A stretch of 64,000 bases of DNA from Beijerinckiaceae bacterium (GCA_009773635.1 WSYC01000018.1:1-64000); one strand, 5' to 3'. Shown: positions 43,292-53,929, counted from the stretch's first letter. Translations and numbers: made by a program. Notes: generated by a model from the letters alone, not told the origin.

Positions 43292-45367
43292 ATGACGCGC
43301 GGGCGCATCACGGCATGGATCGGTGGAACGGCGGCAGCGCTTGCCGCCGGCCCGCTCGCCTTTGCGCTCTATGCCGCGAGCCTGCCGCCGCTCGATCTCG
43401 ATGCGCTGAAAGAGCGCTCCACCATCGTGGTGGATCGCAACGGGAAGCTTCTCCGCCCCTTCGTGATGGCGGACGGGCGCTGGCGCATGCCGGTCACGGC
43501 GAAGGACGTTGATCCACGCTATCTCTCGATGCTGATCGACTACGAGGACCGGCGCTTCTACCGTCATGCCGGCATCGATCCCGTGGCGGTGCTGCGCGCT
43601 GGCTGGCAGGTGCTGCGCCACGGGCGTGTGGTCTCCGGTGCGTCCACGCTTTCCATGCAGGTCGCGCGCCTCGCAGAACCGCGCGAGAACCGCAGCCTTG
43701 GCGCGAAACTGCGCCAGATGGCGCGGGCGATCGAGCTGGAACGCCGTATCGGCAAGGCCGGTATCCTCGATCTCTATCTCAGCCTCGCCCCGTTCGGCGG
43801 CAATCTCGAAGGCGCGCGCGCGGCGAGCCTCGCCTATTTCGGCAAGGAACCGGCACGCCTTTCCACCGCCGAGGCTGCGCTGCTGGTCGCGATCCCGCAG
43901 GCGCCGGAAACGCGCAGGCCGGATCGTTTTGCGAGCCGGGCGCTGGCGGCGCGAACCCGCGTTCTGAACCGCATTCGCCTGGGCGGCACCCTGCCTGAGG
44001 CCGAAATCGCCCGTGGCGAAGCCGAGCCGATGCCGGAGGCCCGCCGCCCCTTCCCCCATCACGCCGCGCATCGCGCCGAGGCGCTGGTGGCGGCCAACGC
44101 CAAGACACGCCGCATCGACACCAGCCTCGACCACGCGTGGCAGGTGGTGCTGGAACGCCTCGCGCTTGAGCGCGCCGAGGCCATCGGCCCGAAGCTCTCG
44201 GTCGCGATGGTGGTCGTCGAGAACGAGACCGGGCTGGTGCGGGCCTCCGTCGGCGGCGCGGATTATTTCAACACAACACGCAAGGGCGGCATCGACCTCA
44301 CCCGCGCGATCCGCTCGCCCGGCTCGGCGCTCAAGCCCTTCATCTATGCGCTGGCATTTGAAAACGGCATCGCCCACCCGGAAACCATGCTGGAGGACCG
44401 CCCGCACCGGTTCGGCACCTATGCACCGGACAATTTCGATTTCACCTTTCAGGGCATGACGAGCGCGCGCAACGCGCTGCAAATGTCGCTCAATCTGCCG
44501 GCGGTTGACCTGCTGCAGCTCATCGGCCCGCAGCGCTTCATCTCGCGGCTGCGCGAGGCCGGTGCGACGATTGAAACGCCGGATGACAGTGCACCGGGGC
44601 TTGCCATCGGCCTTGGTGGCCTCGGTATCTCGCTGCAGGATCTGACAATGCTCTATTCGGGTCTTGCGCGCGGCGGCGCGATGCTGCCGCTGGGCGAGAC
44701 GACCGGCGCCACAACGATGCGGAATGCATTGCGCTTCGTCGGGCCGGTGCCGGCGTGGTATATCGCCGATATTCTCATCGGCGCGCCGCCGCCTGAAAAC
44801 GCTCCGCCGGCGAAAATCGCCTACAAGACCGGCACATCTTTCGGCTACCGCGACGCCTGGGCGGTGGGGTTCGATCGCAAGCACACCATCGGCGTCTGGG
44901 TCGGGCAGGCGGACAACGGCGCGGTGCCGGGGCTTGTCGGCCGGAAATCTGCCGCGCCGATCCTGTTCGATGCCTTCTCGCGCATCGGGCTCGACGCGGG
45001 CCTGCCGCCCCGCCCGCGCGAGGCGCTGGTGGCCACCAATGCGACGCTGCCGCCCCCCTTGCGTCACGTCCGGCAGGATATTCCCAAAACCATGGCGGCC
45101 ATGAACCGGCAGAACCTTCAGATCGCCTTTCCGCCGAACGGCGCGGCGATCGATGCCACCGCAACGCTTGAGGACGGCAGGCCGCTCGTGGTGGTGAAGA
45201 TCACCGGCGGCTCCCCCCCCTTCACCTATATGCTCAACGGCACGCCCGTTCTCGGGCGCGTGCCACGGCGAGAGGCCGGCATCGGACCGGAAGGGCTCGG
45301 CTTTGCACAGATTTCGGTGATCGACGCCACGGGCGCAACCGATCAGGTCACAATCCGTTTGCAGTAA
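43292..45367 (+). CDS. pbpC: Penicillin-binding protein 1C
   Basis: 691 residues, a bifunctional peptidoglycan glycosyltransferase/transpeptidase-like protein anchored by an N-terminal helix (residues 10-28). Glycosyltransferase motifs include EDRRFYRHAGIDP (Glu85) and GASTLSMQVARL. The transpeptidase Ser345 lies in SPGSALKPFIY, with the KTG motif as YKTGTSFGYRD. A C-terminal BiPBP-C-type beta domain follows. PbpC proteins in many bacteria pair with alpha-2-macroglobulins, as here, and are thought to repair the wall after damage. It is the second gene of the operon. Confidence 0.93.
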   Translation: MTRGRITAWIGGTAAALAAGPLAFALYAASLPPLDLDALKERSTIVVDRNGKLLRPFVMADGRWRMPVTAKDVDPRYLSMLIDYEDRRFYRHAGIDPVAVLRAGWQVLRHGRVVSGASTLSMQVARLAEPRENRSLGAKLRQMARAIELERRIGKAGILDLYLSLAPFGGNLEGARAASLAYFGKEPARLSTAEAALLVAIPQAPETRRPDRFASRALAARTRVLNRIRLGGTLPEAEIARGEAEPMPEARRPFPHHAAHRAEALVAANAKTRRIDTSLDHAWQVVLERLALERAEAIGPKLSVAMVVVENETGLVRASVGGADYFNTTRKGGIDLTRAIRSPGSALKPFIYALAFENGIAHPETMLEDRPHRFGTYAPDNFDFTFQGMTSARNALQMSLNLPAVDLLQLIGPQRFISRLREAGATIETPDDSAPGLAIGLGGLGISLQDLTMLYSGLARGGAMLPLGETTGATTMRNALRFVGPVPAWYIADILIGAPPPENAPPAKIAYKTGTSFGYRDAWAVGFDRKHTIGVWVGQADNGAVPGLVGRKSAAPILFDAFSRIGLDAGLPPRPREALVATNATLPPPLRHVRQDIPKTMAAMNRQNLQIAFPPNGAAIDATATLEDGRPLVVVKITGGSPPFTYMLNGTPVLGRVPRREAGIGPEGLGFAQISVIDATGATDQVTIRLQ

Positions 45368-45390
45368 TGAATCGAATTTGAGGAGACACC

Positions 45391-46614
45391 ATGAGCGACG
45401 ATCAATCCAGCAACCTCCCGGAATTCGGGCCGCAGAACGACATGGTTTCGGCGGGTGATGATGTTGTTGCCGCGCCGCAAGGGTTTGGCGAGCGCTTGTC
45501 GAACAGTTTCGGCGCGATCCTGATGGGGCTGGTGCTGATCCCTCTCGCCTGCTGGGGCCTGTTCTGGAACGAGGGCCGCGCCATCAAGACGGCACGCGCG
45601 CTCGATGAGGGCAAGAGCATCGTCCGCTCGATCGGGACGGAACGGATCGATCCCGCCCTCAACGGCCAGCTGGTGCATGTTGCCGGCGAGACCAGAAGCG
45701 CCGGCGGCGTCGCGGACGCCGATCTTGGCGTCAAGACGGCTGGCCTGAAGCTCATGCGCCGCGTCGAGATGTATCAGTGGATTGAACGCGAGGAAGGGTC
45801 CGGACAGGATCGCAAATACGTGTATTCGCGCGATTGGCGCACAAGCGGTGTCGAATCCGGCCGCTTTCGTGCGCCTGCCGGACACGAAAATCCGGCTTTT
45901 CCGCAGTATCGAAACCGCGACTTCGGTGCTCAGGACGCCAGAATTGGCGCATTCCAGATCGGCAGCACGGCTGTTGCCCAGCTTGGCGGCGCAGAAGAAT
46001 ACCCGATCTCGAACGCCGGGCTGGCGATTGCGCAACGCGTCACCGGGCGCCCGACGCAGGTTGCCGGCGGCGGCTACTACGTTGGCCAGAATCCCGGTTC
46101 GCCGCGGGTCGGCGATGTCCGGATCACCTACAAGATCGTACGCGAAGGCCCCGCCTCTTTCGTCGGGCGGCAGGAAGCGGAGGGGCTACAGGTCTACCGT
46201 GCAAAGAACGGCCAGCAATTCCTGCTGGCAGGAGCGGGTATCCACTCCAGTGATGACCTCTTCCAGACCGCGCACGAGGACAACCGGACCCTGACCTGGA
46301 TTCTGCGCGGTGTCGGCCTTCTCGTCCTGTTCATCGGCTTCTCGTCACTGTTTGCGCCGGTGAACCTGCTCGCCAGTTACATCCCGATCCTCGGCTCGCT
46401 CGTCTCGGGAGCAGTGACACTGGTTGCGGCTGCGGCGACGGCGATTGTCGGCCCGCTGGTGATCGCGATTGCCTGGTTCGCCTATCGCCCTCTCCTGTCG
46501 GTGGGCGTTATCGCCGCCGGGCTGGCGATTGCCTACGGGTTCCGCCAGTTGCGACTCCGGCGCCAACAGACCATGGCCGAGGCCAAGGGAGGCCTCTTCA
46601 TCCCCGCACGGTAA
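45391..46614 (+). CDS. TMEM43-family membrane protein
   Basis: 407 residues. There is one N-terminal membrane segment (about 37-55, FGAILMGLVLIPLACWGLFW), followed by NEGRAIKTARALDEG and a large extracytoplasmic-type domain, then about three or four C-terminal helices from residue 300. This matches the TMEM43/LUMA family (PF07787-like), present from bacteria to animals with unclear function. It starts 23 bases after pbpC with GAGGAGA upstream, so it is the third gene of the alpha-2-macroglobulin/pbpC operon. That suggests an envelope role. Confidence 0.82.
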   Translation: MSDDQSSNLPEFGPQNDMVSAGDDVVAAPQGFGERLSNSFGAILMGLVLIPLACWGLFWNEGRAIKTARALDEGKSIVRSIGTERIDPALNGQLVHVAGETRSAGGVADADLGVKTAGLKLMRRVEMYQWIEREEGSGQDRKYVYSRDWRTSGVESGRFRAPAGHENPAFPQYRNRDFGAQDARIGAFQIGSTAVAQLGGAEEYPISNAGLAIAQRVTGRPTQVAGGGYYVGQNPGSPRVGDVRITYKIVREGPASFVGRQEAEGLQVYRAKNGQQFLLAGAGIHSSDDLFQTAHEDNRTLTWILRGVGLLVLFIGFSSLFAPVNLLASYIPILGSLVSGAVTLVAAAATAIVGPLVIAIAWFAYRPLLSVGVIAAGLAIAYGFRQLRLRRQQTMAEAKGGLFIPAR

Positions 46615-46680
46615 CAATCCGGTGCGGGGGAATCCCCTGCAAAGCATTGTTGGTTAACGAATATTCAATCCGCGTAGGGC

Positions 46681-48408
46681 ATGGTTAAGGCTCCTTTGTC
46701 CGGAAGCCATGCGATGCCCCTGAATTTCAAGAACCGCTCGATTACCTTCGACATGATGGCTGTCTTTGCCATCGTGCTCATCATGCTTGGCTGTTCCGCA
46801 CTCATGGTCCGATCGATGAGCCAATCGTTGATATCGTATGCGCGCGATGCGGTCTGGGAAGCGTCGGTTCCGCCAACCTATGTGTTCGCGATGTCGGAAG
46901 CGCTCTGGCGCAACCATCAGGATGCGGCCTCAGCCCTGCTGAAGCCTTCGGAAGCGGCAAAGGCTCGGCGTGAGATCGCGGCGCGGCGTAAAGAGGCCGA
47001 TGCCAAATGGAAAGACCTTGTCGCCCTCGCTCCCTATTTCCCGGCTGAGGTCAAGGCCAGCCTCGACAAGTCATCACGCGAGATCGAGATCCTGTCCGAA
47101 ATGATGACCGCCGGACTGAATCTGGTCGATCAGAAAGGCGATGCACAGGCCCTGAGCGATCACCTCGAGCGGCAGACGAAGGCCATGCTTGCGGCCTCCG
47201 CGCAGATCGAGGCGATGATGACAATCATGCGCTCGCGCATCCAGAGCGTGACGGACCGCATGGAAGCCACGGCCCTCTCTTCGCTGGCCAATCTCTCGAT
47301 CATTGCCGCACTGCTGGTCGGTCTCGTGATGCTCTCGGTCGTGGTGCTCCGGCGCAGGATCATTTCTCCGGTGGTCCGGTTGACAAAAACCATGGCGGAA
47401 CTTTCCGCCGGCAATCTCAATGCCAGTATTCCAACGACCCGGCGGGTCGATGAAATCGGCCGGATGACCGACACCGTCCGCGCCTTCCGGGCGAGCCTTC
47501 AGGAAACCGAGGCGTTGCGGGCGCAGCAGGACGTGCAGCGCACGGAAGCTGAAGCGCGCCGCAAGGAAGACATGAGCAAGCTGGCACTGGAATTCGAGGG
47601 CCGGGTTGGCAAGGTCGTCCAGTCGGTGACGGAGGCGGTCCGTTCGCTCGAACATTCGGCAGAAGCCATGTCACGCGAGGCCGGTTCGGCTACAGGCGAG
47701 GCCACCGCCGTTGCGGCTGCCTCCGAGGAGGCAACCGAAAACGTCCGCGCCGTTGCAACGGCGACCAACGACCTCTCGGATGCGATGAACGACGTCGGCT
47801 CGCAGATCGCCCAGAGCGGGGACCGCGTACGCCAGGTTGCCGAGCAGGCGCGGCAGACCGACAGTGATGTCACATCACTCGGCTTGGCCGCCGATTCGAT
47901 CGGCAGCGTTGCCAAGGTCATCAGTGATATCGCCGGGCAGACCAACCTGCTCGCGCTGAATGCGACCATCGAAGCCGCCCGCGCAGGCGAAGCGGGGCGT
48001 GGCTTCGCCGTTGTGGCGCAGGAGGTCAAGGAACTGGCGGCGCAAACCTCGAAGGCAACCGAAGAAATCGCCGGTCAGATTGCCGCGATCCAGCAAGCCT
48101 CTGCCAATGCCATCCAGGCCGTCCACGGCATTACCGCGACGATCGGCGAGGTCAGTGCGATCTCGGAAGTCATCGGCGTCTCGATCAGCCAGCAGATGGC
48201 GACGACGGGAATGATTGCCGAGAATATCGACGAGGCCGCGCGCGGCACCATGGAGGTGACGAAGAATATTTCGAATGTCTCCGTCGCGATCACCAATTCC
48301 GGCAAGCTTGTCGAGGAGGTTCTGAACTCGGCGCGGGATCTGAGCCGCGAGGGGCAATCGCTGACCGGGGCTGTCGATGAATTCCTCGTCTCCATCCGCG
48401 CAGCATAA
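46681..48408 (+). CDS. Methyl-accepting chemotaxis protein
   Basis: Up to 575 residues; the native start may be ATG 46714. Two membrane helices (about 27-48 and 205-228) frame a periplasmic sensor of about 155 residues rich in charged helices. A HAMP-type linker follows (about 230-285, [21 protein letters not shown]). The cytoplasmic signalling domain contains the invariant hairpin tip [39 protein letters not shown] (position about 415-455). It works with CheA and CheW, which are not in this window. The ligand is unknown. Confidence 0.92.
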   Translation: MVKAPLSGSHAMPLNFKNRSITFDMMAVFAIVLIMLGCSALMVRSMSQSLISYARDAVWEASVPPTYVFAMSEALWRNHQDAASALLKPSEAAKARREIAARRKEADAKWKDLVALAPYFPAEVKASLDKSSREIEILSEMMTAGLNLVDQKGDAQALSDHLERQTKAMLAASAQIEAMMTIMRSRIQSVTDRMEATALSSLANLSIIAALLVGLVMLSVVVLRRRIISPVVRLTKTMAELSAGNLNASIPTTRRVDEIGRMTDTVRAFRASLQETEALRAQQDVQRTEAEARRKEDMSKLALEFEGRVGKVVQSVTEAVRSLEHSAEAMSREAGSATGEATAVAAASEEATENVRAVATATNDLSDAMNDVGSQIAQSGDRVRQVAEQARQTDSDVTSLGLAADSIGSVAKVISDIAGQTNLLALNATIEAARAGEAGRGFAVVAQEVKELAAQTSKATEEIAGQIAAIQQASANAIQAVHGITATIGEVSAISEVIGVSISQQMATTGMIAENIDEAARGTMEVTKNISNVSVAITNSGKLVEEVLNSARDLSREGQSLTGAVDEFLVSIRAA

Positions 48409-48446
48409 GAGGCCAGGAGCGAAGGAAAAGCAGGAATAAAGGAAAT

Positions 48447-48521
48447 TGGTGGGCGCGGCAGGGATCGAACCTGCGACATTTCGCGTGTGAAGCGAACGCT
48501 CTCCCGCTGAGCTACGCACCC
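48447..48521 (-). tRNA. tRNA-Val, anticodon CAC
   Basis: 75 bases including an encoded CCA. The minus-strand sequence begins GGGTGCGTAGCTCAGCGGGA and ends CGCGCCCACCA. The acceptor stem GGGTGCG/CGCGCCC has one G-T pair. The D arm is GCTC/GAGC, the anticodon stem TTCGC/GCGAA holds loop TTCACAC (anticodon CAC, reading GTG), and the T arm GCAGG/CCTGC holds TTCGATC. Confidence 0.97.
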
Positions 48522-48801
48522 GGTGGTGAACCGGATAGGCCAACCGGACCTTGCTCGTCAAGGACCACAGAAGAAGAAGGCGGAATTAGATATGACGGCA
48601 ACCGCCTGTTCACGGACAATCGGTCGCACATTAAGCGTTGCAAGAAAGCAACAGGCCGAGGAAGAGACGAACTGCCAGGGAAGCGTTCACGCAGATGTGC
48701 GCTGGCGCACTTGTCAATCCGAACCCGAAGCGGGCATAGAACGTTTGGAATATGCGCGATGTCGCGGTTTGTTTGTTCACTTGAAATCATGGGGAATAAC
48801 G

Positions 48802-49380
48802 ATGCGTCTTCTTAAGACGGTCACAGTTGCGGCCTGGGCTGGGCTTGCACTGATGTCGACGGCTTCAGCCTACACGATCGACCCGGTCACCCGGCTGCCG
48901 ATCGAAGCGGTGGATGGTAACGGCCTCGTGCGCGCGAACCCGATCCCGCGTGAGGAAGTGGAATACAAGGGCAGGTTCGCCCCCGGCACCATCGTGGTCG
49001 ACACCAACGAGAAGCGCCTTTACTTCGTGCTGCCGAACGGCCGTGCGATCAAGTACGGCGTCGGCGTTGGCCGTCCGGGCTTCTCGTGGGCCGGCCAGAA
49101 GAACATCACCCGCAAGGCCGAATGGCCTGGCTGGACCCCCCCGCCGCAGATGCTGAAGCGTCGTCCGGACCTGCCGCGCCACATGCCCGGCGGTGAAGGC
49201 AACCCGCTTGGCGCACGTGCCTTGTATCTTGGTTCTTCGCTCTATCGCATCCATGGCTCGAACGAGCCGGAGACGATCGGTCAGGCCGTGTCCTCGGGCT
49301 GCATCCGCATGCTCAACGAAGACGTCACGGACCTCTACGAGCGCGTCAAGATTGGCACCCGCGTCGTTGTGATGCGCTAA
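48802..49380 (+). CDS. L,D-transpeptidase (YkuD domain)
   Basis: 192 residues, exported (signal peptide MRLLKTVTVAAWAGLALMSTASA). YkuD enzymes make 3-3 cross-links in peptidoglycan or attach proteins to it. The catalytic pattern is complete: His151 in RIHGSNEPETIG and Cys167 in SSGCIRM, followed by the conserved Arg. The substrate-strand pattern TIVVDTNEKRLYFVLPNG (residues 63-80) marks the fold. The start is ATG 48802; the earlier open frame is not supported. A strong terminator follows. Confidence 0.93.
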   Translation: MRLLKTVTVAAWAGLALMSTASAYTIDPVTRLPIEAVDGNGLVRANPIPREEVEYKGRFAPGTIVVDTNEKRLYFVLPNGRAIKYGVGVGRPGFSWAGQKNITRKAEWPGWTPPPQMLKRRPDLPRHMPGGEGNPLGARALYLGSSLYRIHGSNEPETIGQAVSSGCIRMLNEDVTDLYERVKIGTRVVVMR

Positions 49381-49414
49381 TTGCGCTAGAGCACCTGCGT
49401 GCAGGGAGACATCA

Positions 49415-49439
49415 AGCCGGCCTCTGGGCCGGCTTTTTT
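49415..49439 (+). terminator. Rho-independent terminator after the L,D-transpeptidase
   Basis: AGCCGGCC (49415-49422) pairs with GGCCGGCT (49427-49434) around a 4-base loop, followed by six T. Confidence 0.9.
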
Positions 49440-49455
49440 GTTGACCGTTCTTTTT

Positions 49456-49836
49456 CTAGCCACGTCGGAGGCGCTCGCGGCTCATTCCCTTGGCGGCCAG
49501 CTCAGCCTCATAGGCGGCGAACAGCGCCTCCCGATCCCGACCATAGCGATAGAGCAACGGCCAGCCGAAGATACCGCTGTCGTGCAAATCATCAAACTTC
49601 AGCCGGATCGCGTAGTTGCCGACGGGCTCGATGCCGATAATCATCACCTCGCGCTTGCCGGGGATGGTCTTGCGCTCCTCGGGCGAATGGCCCTGCACCT
49701 CGGCGCTGGGGCTCATCACGCGCAGCATCTCGGCGCTGATCTCGGCGGAGAACCCGTCCTCGAAGGCCACGTTGAGGGCGCGCTTGTCTGCCGAAAGGCG
49801 CAGTTCCGTCGGCCAGGGGGATTGTTCGGTGCTCAC
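49456..49836 (-). CDS. DUF971-domain protein
   Basis: 126 residues. DUF971 is the small domain also found at the N-terminus of gamma-butyrobetaine hydroxylase, where it binds zinc and may help assembly. The pattern is typical: [21 protein letters not shown] at the start, [16 protein letters not shown], and the strong core [33 protein letters not shown]. No cofactor residues can be assigned. The start is ATG 49836. It is divergent from moaA by about 200 bases; stand-alone DUF971 genes are sometimes near Fe-S or molybdenum genes, but this is only suggestive. Confidence 0.88.
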   Translation of the reverse strand: MSTEQSPWPTELRLSADKRALNVAFEDGFSAEISAEMLRVMSPSAEVQGHSPEERKTIPGKREVMIIGIEPVGNYAIRLKFDDLHDSGIFGWPLLYRYGRDREALFAAYEAELAAKGMSRERLRRG

Positions 49837-50034
49837 TGTTCGATGCTCATGGGACTCGTGTTTCCGTTCCGCTGCAAGGTTACCCCTGATGTGACCGGAT
49901 CGTTGGGGATTTCAAGTCGCGGCAACACGATTTGCAGCCAATTTGATCAAGCCCCTTGTCTTTGGCGCGCGAGGCGGCACATTGCACGGCAGATGGGCGC
50001 ACCAGAGGCGCCAGAGAACAGGCAGAACCGCCCG

Positions 50035-51054
50035 ATGACGACGCACTCCCCCCTTTCCGCCCCGATGATCGATCCATTCGGCCGCGCGGTGTCCTACCTC
50101 CGGGTCTCGGTGACGGATCGCTGTGATTTCCGCTGTGCCTATTGCATGAGCGAAAACATGACCTTCCTGCCGAAGGCGGATCTGCTGAGCCTCGAAGAGC
50201 TCGACCGCCTCTGTTCCGCCTTTGTCGAGCGCGGCGTGAAAAAGCTTCGCATTACCGGCGGCGAACCCTTGGTGCGGCGCGATATCATGACCCTGTTCCG
50301 GGGGCTGTCACGTCACCTTTCGGCCGGCGCCCTCGAAGAGCTGACCGTGACCACCAATGGCTCCCAGCTCGCCCGGCTGGCCGGGGAGCTGGCGGATTGC
50401 GGTGTCAAACGCATCAATGTCTCGCTCGACACGCTCGATGCGGAGAAATTCCGGGCGATCACGCGCTGGGGTGCGCTCGACAAGGTTCTGGCCGGGATTG
50501 ATGCCGCGCAGGCGGCGGGCCTCACGGTCAAGATCAACGCCGTCGCGCTCAAGGATTTCAACGAGGATGAGTTCGTGCCCATGATCCGCTGGGCACACGG
50601 GCGCGACATGGACATCACCTTCATCGAGGTGATGCCGCTCGGCGAGATCGAGGGCCAGCGGGTCGACCAGTATCTGCCGCTGCGTCAGGTCGAGGCGGAT
50701 CTTGCGGGACAGTTCACGCTCGATGCCAGCACACATCGCACCGGCGGGCCGGCGCGCTATGTCACCGCACGCGAAACCGGCGGCAGGATTGGCTTCATTA
50801 CGCCGCTGACGCATAATTTCTGCGAGAGCTGCAACCGTGTTCGCCTCACCTGCACCGGCACGCTGTTCATGTGCCTCGGCCAGGAGGATGCCGTGGACCT
50901 GCGCAAGCCACTCCGCGCCAGCGAGAGCAATGACGCGCTGATGGCCGCGATCGACCGCGCCATCGCAGCCAAGCCCAAGGGACATGATTTCATCATCGAC
51001 CGCACGACCCGCCAGCCGGCGGTTTCCCGCCACATGAGCGTGACCGGCGGTTGA
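50035..51054 (+). CDS. moaA: GTP 3',8-cyclase (molybdenum cofactor synthesis)
   Basis: 339 residues from ATG 50035 ([18 protein letters not shown]); the frame is open upstream but unsupported. MoaA converts GTP to 3',8-cyclo-GTP with a radical SAM cluster: CxxxCxxC at Cys30, Cys34, Cys37 (CDFRCAYC). A second cluster is bound by the C-terminal [18 protein letters not shown]. The GGEP motif [12 protein letters not shown] follows the SAM site, and the chain ends VTGG, the terminal GG needed for activity. moaC is not visible nearby. Convergent with the following chemoreceptor gene; stops are four bases apart. Confidence 0.95.
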   Translation: MTTHSPLSAPMIDPFGRAVSYLRVSVTDRCDFRCAYCMSENMTFLPKADLLSLEELDRLCSAFVERGVKKLRITGGEPLVRRDIMTLFRGLSRHLSAGALEELTVTTNGSQLARLAGELADCGVKRINVSLDTLDAEKFRAITRWGALDKVLAGIDAAQAAGLTVKINAVALKDFNEDEFVPMIRWAHGRDMDITFIEVMPLGEIEGQRVDQYLPLRQVEADLAGQFTLDASTHRTGGPARYVTARETGGRIGFITPLTHNFCESCNRVRLTCTGTLFMCLGQEDAVDLRKPLRASESNDALMAAIDRAIAAKPKGHDFIIDRTTRQPAVSRHMSVTGG

Positions 51055-51058
51055 AAGC

Positions 51059-52828
51059 CTAGATCTTGTAGGCCATCCGCACGCCGCCCCAATGGCGGCC
51101 GGAGATCATCAGCGGCGCGTCGATCTCCTTCATCGGCACCAGCACGCCATTGCCCATGTCACGATGATAGGACTGTACGAGATAGGGGCGCATCAGCCGC
51201 CCGGCCAACAGACCGGCACGATCATCAAAGACCCGGCGATTGCGGCTGTTGGCGTGGTTCCAGGCGGGCTCACCCTTGCGCTGGGGCTGGCTGACCTTCT
51301 TGATATGGACCGGAATATAGCCGTTGCGATCCACCGCGACGCAGAAGGTCATATTCGGATCAAGCGTTAGGGTTCGCTCGATGATCGGGGGGATGATGGC
51401 TTCAAACCGCTCCAGATAGAGCGTTCGATACTGAACAGGGTCTGTGTCCGCGATGGCCTGATAATCCGTGTCGAACAGGGCCGTCAGGCCGAGACGCCGC
51501 GCGGCAAGATCATCCTCGACAGCCTTGACGACATCGGCGGCAAAGACCTGCGCCCGCTCAATCAACGGGCGATTTTCAACACGGAAGGCTTCGAGTGTCT
51601 GCGCGAGCCCTTCGCGCGCCTCGGGGCTCAGCGTGTCGAAACAGCAATGTGTGCCGAGCGGCGTCTTGGCGATAACGCGGATTTTGACCTTGCCGACGCG
51701 GGTCATTTCGGCGTCGTAGACCATTCCGATGTTGAGTCGGACGTCATCCTGCGGCTTGATGAGAACACCGCCCTCGCTGATGTCGAAACTGCGGCAGGCC
51801 AAAGTATCGCTGCCGGCCTTGACGCGCATTGGAAGATCGATCGGAAAGCGCTCCGATTTGCGCCGGTCGGCGGCAGGCATCGTGCGCAGGATCGTCACGA
51901 CACGCCGGCCCAGATCGTTTGCCTCGATCGAAGCCGCACCATTCATATCACCGGCCTTGACGCTGACGGCAACGGCCTCATCCGTCATGGCGCCGACAGA
52001 GCGGACCGATGCCGTGATCTCGGTGACGGCATTCTGGGCAACCTGCATGCGCGACGCGAGATCCCCGATGGTTTCGCGCTGTTCCTGCGCCGCGTCCGCG
52101 ATCGTGTTGCAGATCGGCGCCAGGCCACCAACCTCCTGACGAATGCGGTGCATGTTTTCAATGGAAACGGTACTGGCATTCTGCAGCGCATCCATCCGGG
52201 CCCGGATGGCGCTGACCGATTGTCCAGCGGCGACGGACAAGGCTTTCACCTCCCCGGCGACGACGGCAAAGCCGCGCCCAGCCTCGCCTGCGCGCGCGGC
52301 CTCGATGGTGGCATTGAGCGCAAGCAGGTTCGTGCGGGTCGCGATCTCGCTGATCGAATTGAGCAAGGTGCCGATTTCGGTAACGGCAAGCCCGAGCTTC
52401 TCGATCTCGGTGGCCGAGGCATCCGTCGATGCGAGCGTTGCGGCTGCCCGCTGCTGCACGGCTGAAACCGTTGAGGAGATTTCGTCGGCAGCGGCGCTCA
52501 ATTCGTCGGTGGATTGGGCAATGCCCGAAATTTCGTGATCGATCTGCTCGCTGGAGGCCAGCAGGGCCTGCATTGCGCCGCGGACATCGGACAGCCGCTC
52601 GCAGGCCATCGACGAATGATCGCGCGCCGCGAGAATGTCGTGGTTGAGGCCTTTGACAACGCGGGTAACGTCCTGCTCGAACAGATCGAGCGCCTCTCCG
52701 AGGGTTTCCTGCGTCGCAGCGGCACTGCCTGGGCTCTCCGGTTGCGGCGCAGTCTCGACCTGAGGCACGGAGCTTTCACGCACCGCAGGCTTTGCACCCG
52801 AAAAGAATTTCAATCCCAGATTGCGCAT
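51059..52828 (-). CDS. Soluble chemoreceptor fused to a PilZ domain and a C-terminal sensor domain
   Basis: 589 residues with no membrane helix or signal peptide. Residues about 95-310 are an MCP signalling domain with the conserved tip [36 protein letters not shown]. Residues about 318-410 form a PilZ domain: [15 protein letters not shown] (RxxxR) then [10 protein letters not shown] (D/N-x-S-x-x-G), the two motifs that bind cyclic di-GMP. Residues 420-589 look like a Cache/PAS-like sensor domain ending [17 protein letters not shown] and [13 protein letters not shown]. So the protein may pass a c-di-GMP signal to a chemotaxis-type pathway in the cytoplasm. Start ATG 52828. Confidence 0.88.
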   Translation of the reverse strand: MRNLGLKFFSGAKPAVRESSVPQVETAPQPESPGSAAATQETLGEALDLFEQDVTRVVKGLNHDILAARDHSSMACERLSDVRGAMQALLASSEQIDHEISGIAQSTDELSAAADEISSTVSAVQQRAAATLASTDASATEIEKLGLAVTEIGTLLNSISEIATRTNLLALNATIEAARAGEAGRGFAVVAGEVKALSVAAGQSVSAIRARMDALQNASTVSIENMHRIRQEVGGLAPICNTIADAAQEQRETIGDLASRMQVAQNAVTEITASVRSVGAMTDEAVAVSVKAGDMNGAASIEANDLGRRVVTILRTMPAADRRKSERFPIDLPMRVKAGSDTLACRSFDISEGGVLIKPQDDVRLNIGMVYDAEMTRVGKVKIRVIAKTPLGTHCCFDTLSPEAREGLAQTLEAFRVENRPLIERAQVFAADVVKAVEDDLAARRLGLTALFDTDYQAIADTDPVQYRTLYLERFEAIIPPIIERTLTLDPNMTFCVAVDRNGYIPVHIKKVSQPQRKGEPAWNHANSRNRRVFDDRAGLLAGRLMRPYLVQSYHRDMGNGVLVPMKEIDAPLMISGRHWGGVRMAYKI

Positions 52829-53041
52829 CGTGTTGCTTCTCGGTTTGGAGCATATGTCTTACATCGTAGATCACATGTGCTTTAAATAACGGTTAATACT
52901 GATAAATCCCTACTTTGCCGGCACAATATGCGGCCTGCCAAATCGCGAACGGTGCAACTTCACGCTGGTATTGCCGGTCAGCGCTTCTAGAATGCCACCG
53001 CTCTTGAGGCTGGCTCAAGCTGCCCCGCCCCTCGATCTCAC

Positions 53042-53929
53042 GTGAACGCCTTGTCTCAAGCCCAGAAAAACATGCGCGGCATTGTTGCCATGATGCTCGC
53101 CATGGCGCTGTTCGTGCTCAATGATACCGTTGTCAAACTCGCGCGCGTGCACTGGGATGCCGGCCAGATTCTGGTGGTCCGCGGCCTGTTTGCGCTGCTT
53201 CTTCTCGCGATCTGGGTCGGGTTCGGCGGGTTTTCGGATCGGGTCGGGATGATCAGGCATCGGATATTGGTCCTGCGCGGCGCGCTGGAAGCCGGGATCG
53301 CCGCCGCCTTCATCACCGCCCTCGGCATGATGCCGCTCGCGGATATTACGGCGATCCTGATGCTGGCACCGCTCATCATCACCGCGTTGTCGATGGTTCT
53401 GTTCGGCGAGAAAGTCGGCTGGCGCCGCTGGAGCGCGGTGGTGGCCGGCTTCTGCGGCATGCTGCTGGTGGTGCGGCCCGGCGGGGCCATCCCGTTGTCG
53501 GCGCTGGCTCTGGCGCTGCTGTCCGTCATCGGCGTCGCCTTCCGCGACATCGTCACCCGCCGGATTCCGGCCGAAATTCCGAGCGTCATCGTGGCCATCA
53601 CCAGCACGCTCGGTACGTTGGTTGGCGGCACGCTGATCTCGGGCATCGACGCCGGCTGGCGGCCGGTGACGCCGGATCTCGTGCTGCTGATGGCGAGCGC
53701 GGCCGCCTTCGTCATTCTGGGAAACTATGCCATGATCGAAGCCTGCCGGGATGTGGAGCTCTCGGTCGTCTCACCCTTCCGCTATGCGGTGATGCTCTGG
53801 GCCGTGCTTCTGGGAATTGTGGTCTTCGGTGACTGGCCGGCGCCGGTCGCCCTTGCCGGCATCGCCTTGATCGGAGCGAGCGGGCTTTATACGCTGCATC
53901 GGGAACGTATTCGACGAAAGGCCGATTGA
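53042..53929 (+). CDS. DMT-superfamily (EamA) transporter
   Basis: 295 residues with about ten membrane helices in two EamA repeats: the first half starts GIVAMMLAMALFVLNDTVVKLA, the second LALALLSVIGVAFRDIVTRRIP. EamA proteins move metabolites, amino acids or nucleotide sugars; the substrate cannot be told. GTG 53042 is the most upstream start; ATG 53072 (MRGIVAMMLAMA) is equally reasonable because its N-terminus begins the first helix. It is transcribed toward the TRAP genes but is separated from them by about 235 bases. Confidence 0.85.
   Translation: MNALSQAQKNMRGIVAMMLAMALFVLNDTVVKLARVHWDAGQILVVRGLFALLLLAIWVGFGGFSDRVGMIRHRILVLRGALEAGIAAAFITALGMMPLADITAILMLAPLIITALSMVLFGEKVGWRRWSAVVAGFCGMLLVVRPGGAIPLSALALALLSVIGVAFRDIVTRRIPAEIPSVIVAITSTLGTLVGGTLISGIDAGWRPVTPDLVLLMASAAAFVILGNYAMIEACRDVELSVVSPFRYAVMLWAVLLGIVVFGDWPAPVALAGIALIGASGLYTLHRERIRRKAD

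Noticed and set aside
41119-43311. A 730-codon open frame on the minus strand
   Set aside because: It lies entirely antisense to the alpha-2-macroglobulin gene, is rich in Arg, His and Gly with no domain, and is a common artefact in G+C-rich DNA.
43169-45067. A 632-codon minus-strand open frame
   Set aside because: Antisense to pbpC, whose motifs are unmistakable; translation has no recognisable fold.
46602-46629. CCCCGCAC/GTGCGGGG hairpin at the end of the TMEM43 gene
   Set aside because: A good stem, but it starts within the coding region and has no T run, so I did not call it a terminator.
48447-48521. tRNA-Val as an integration site of a genomic island
   Set aside because: No integrase and no repeated tRNA 3' end is visible on either side.
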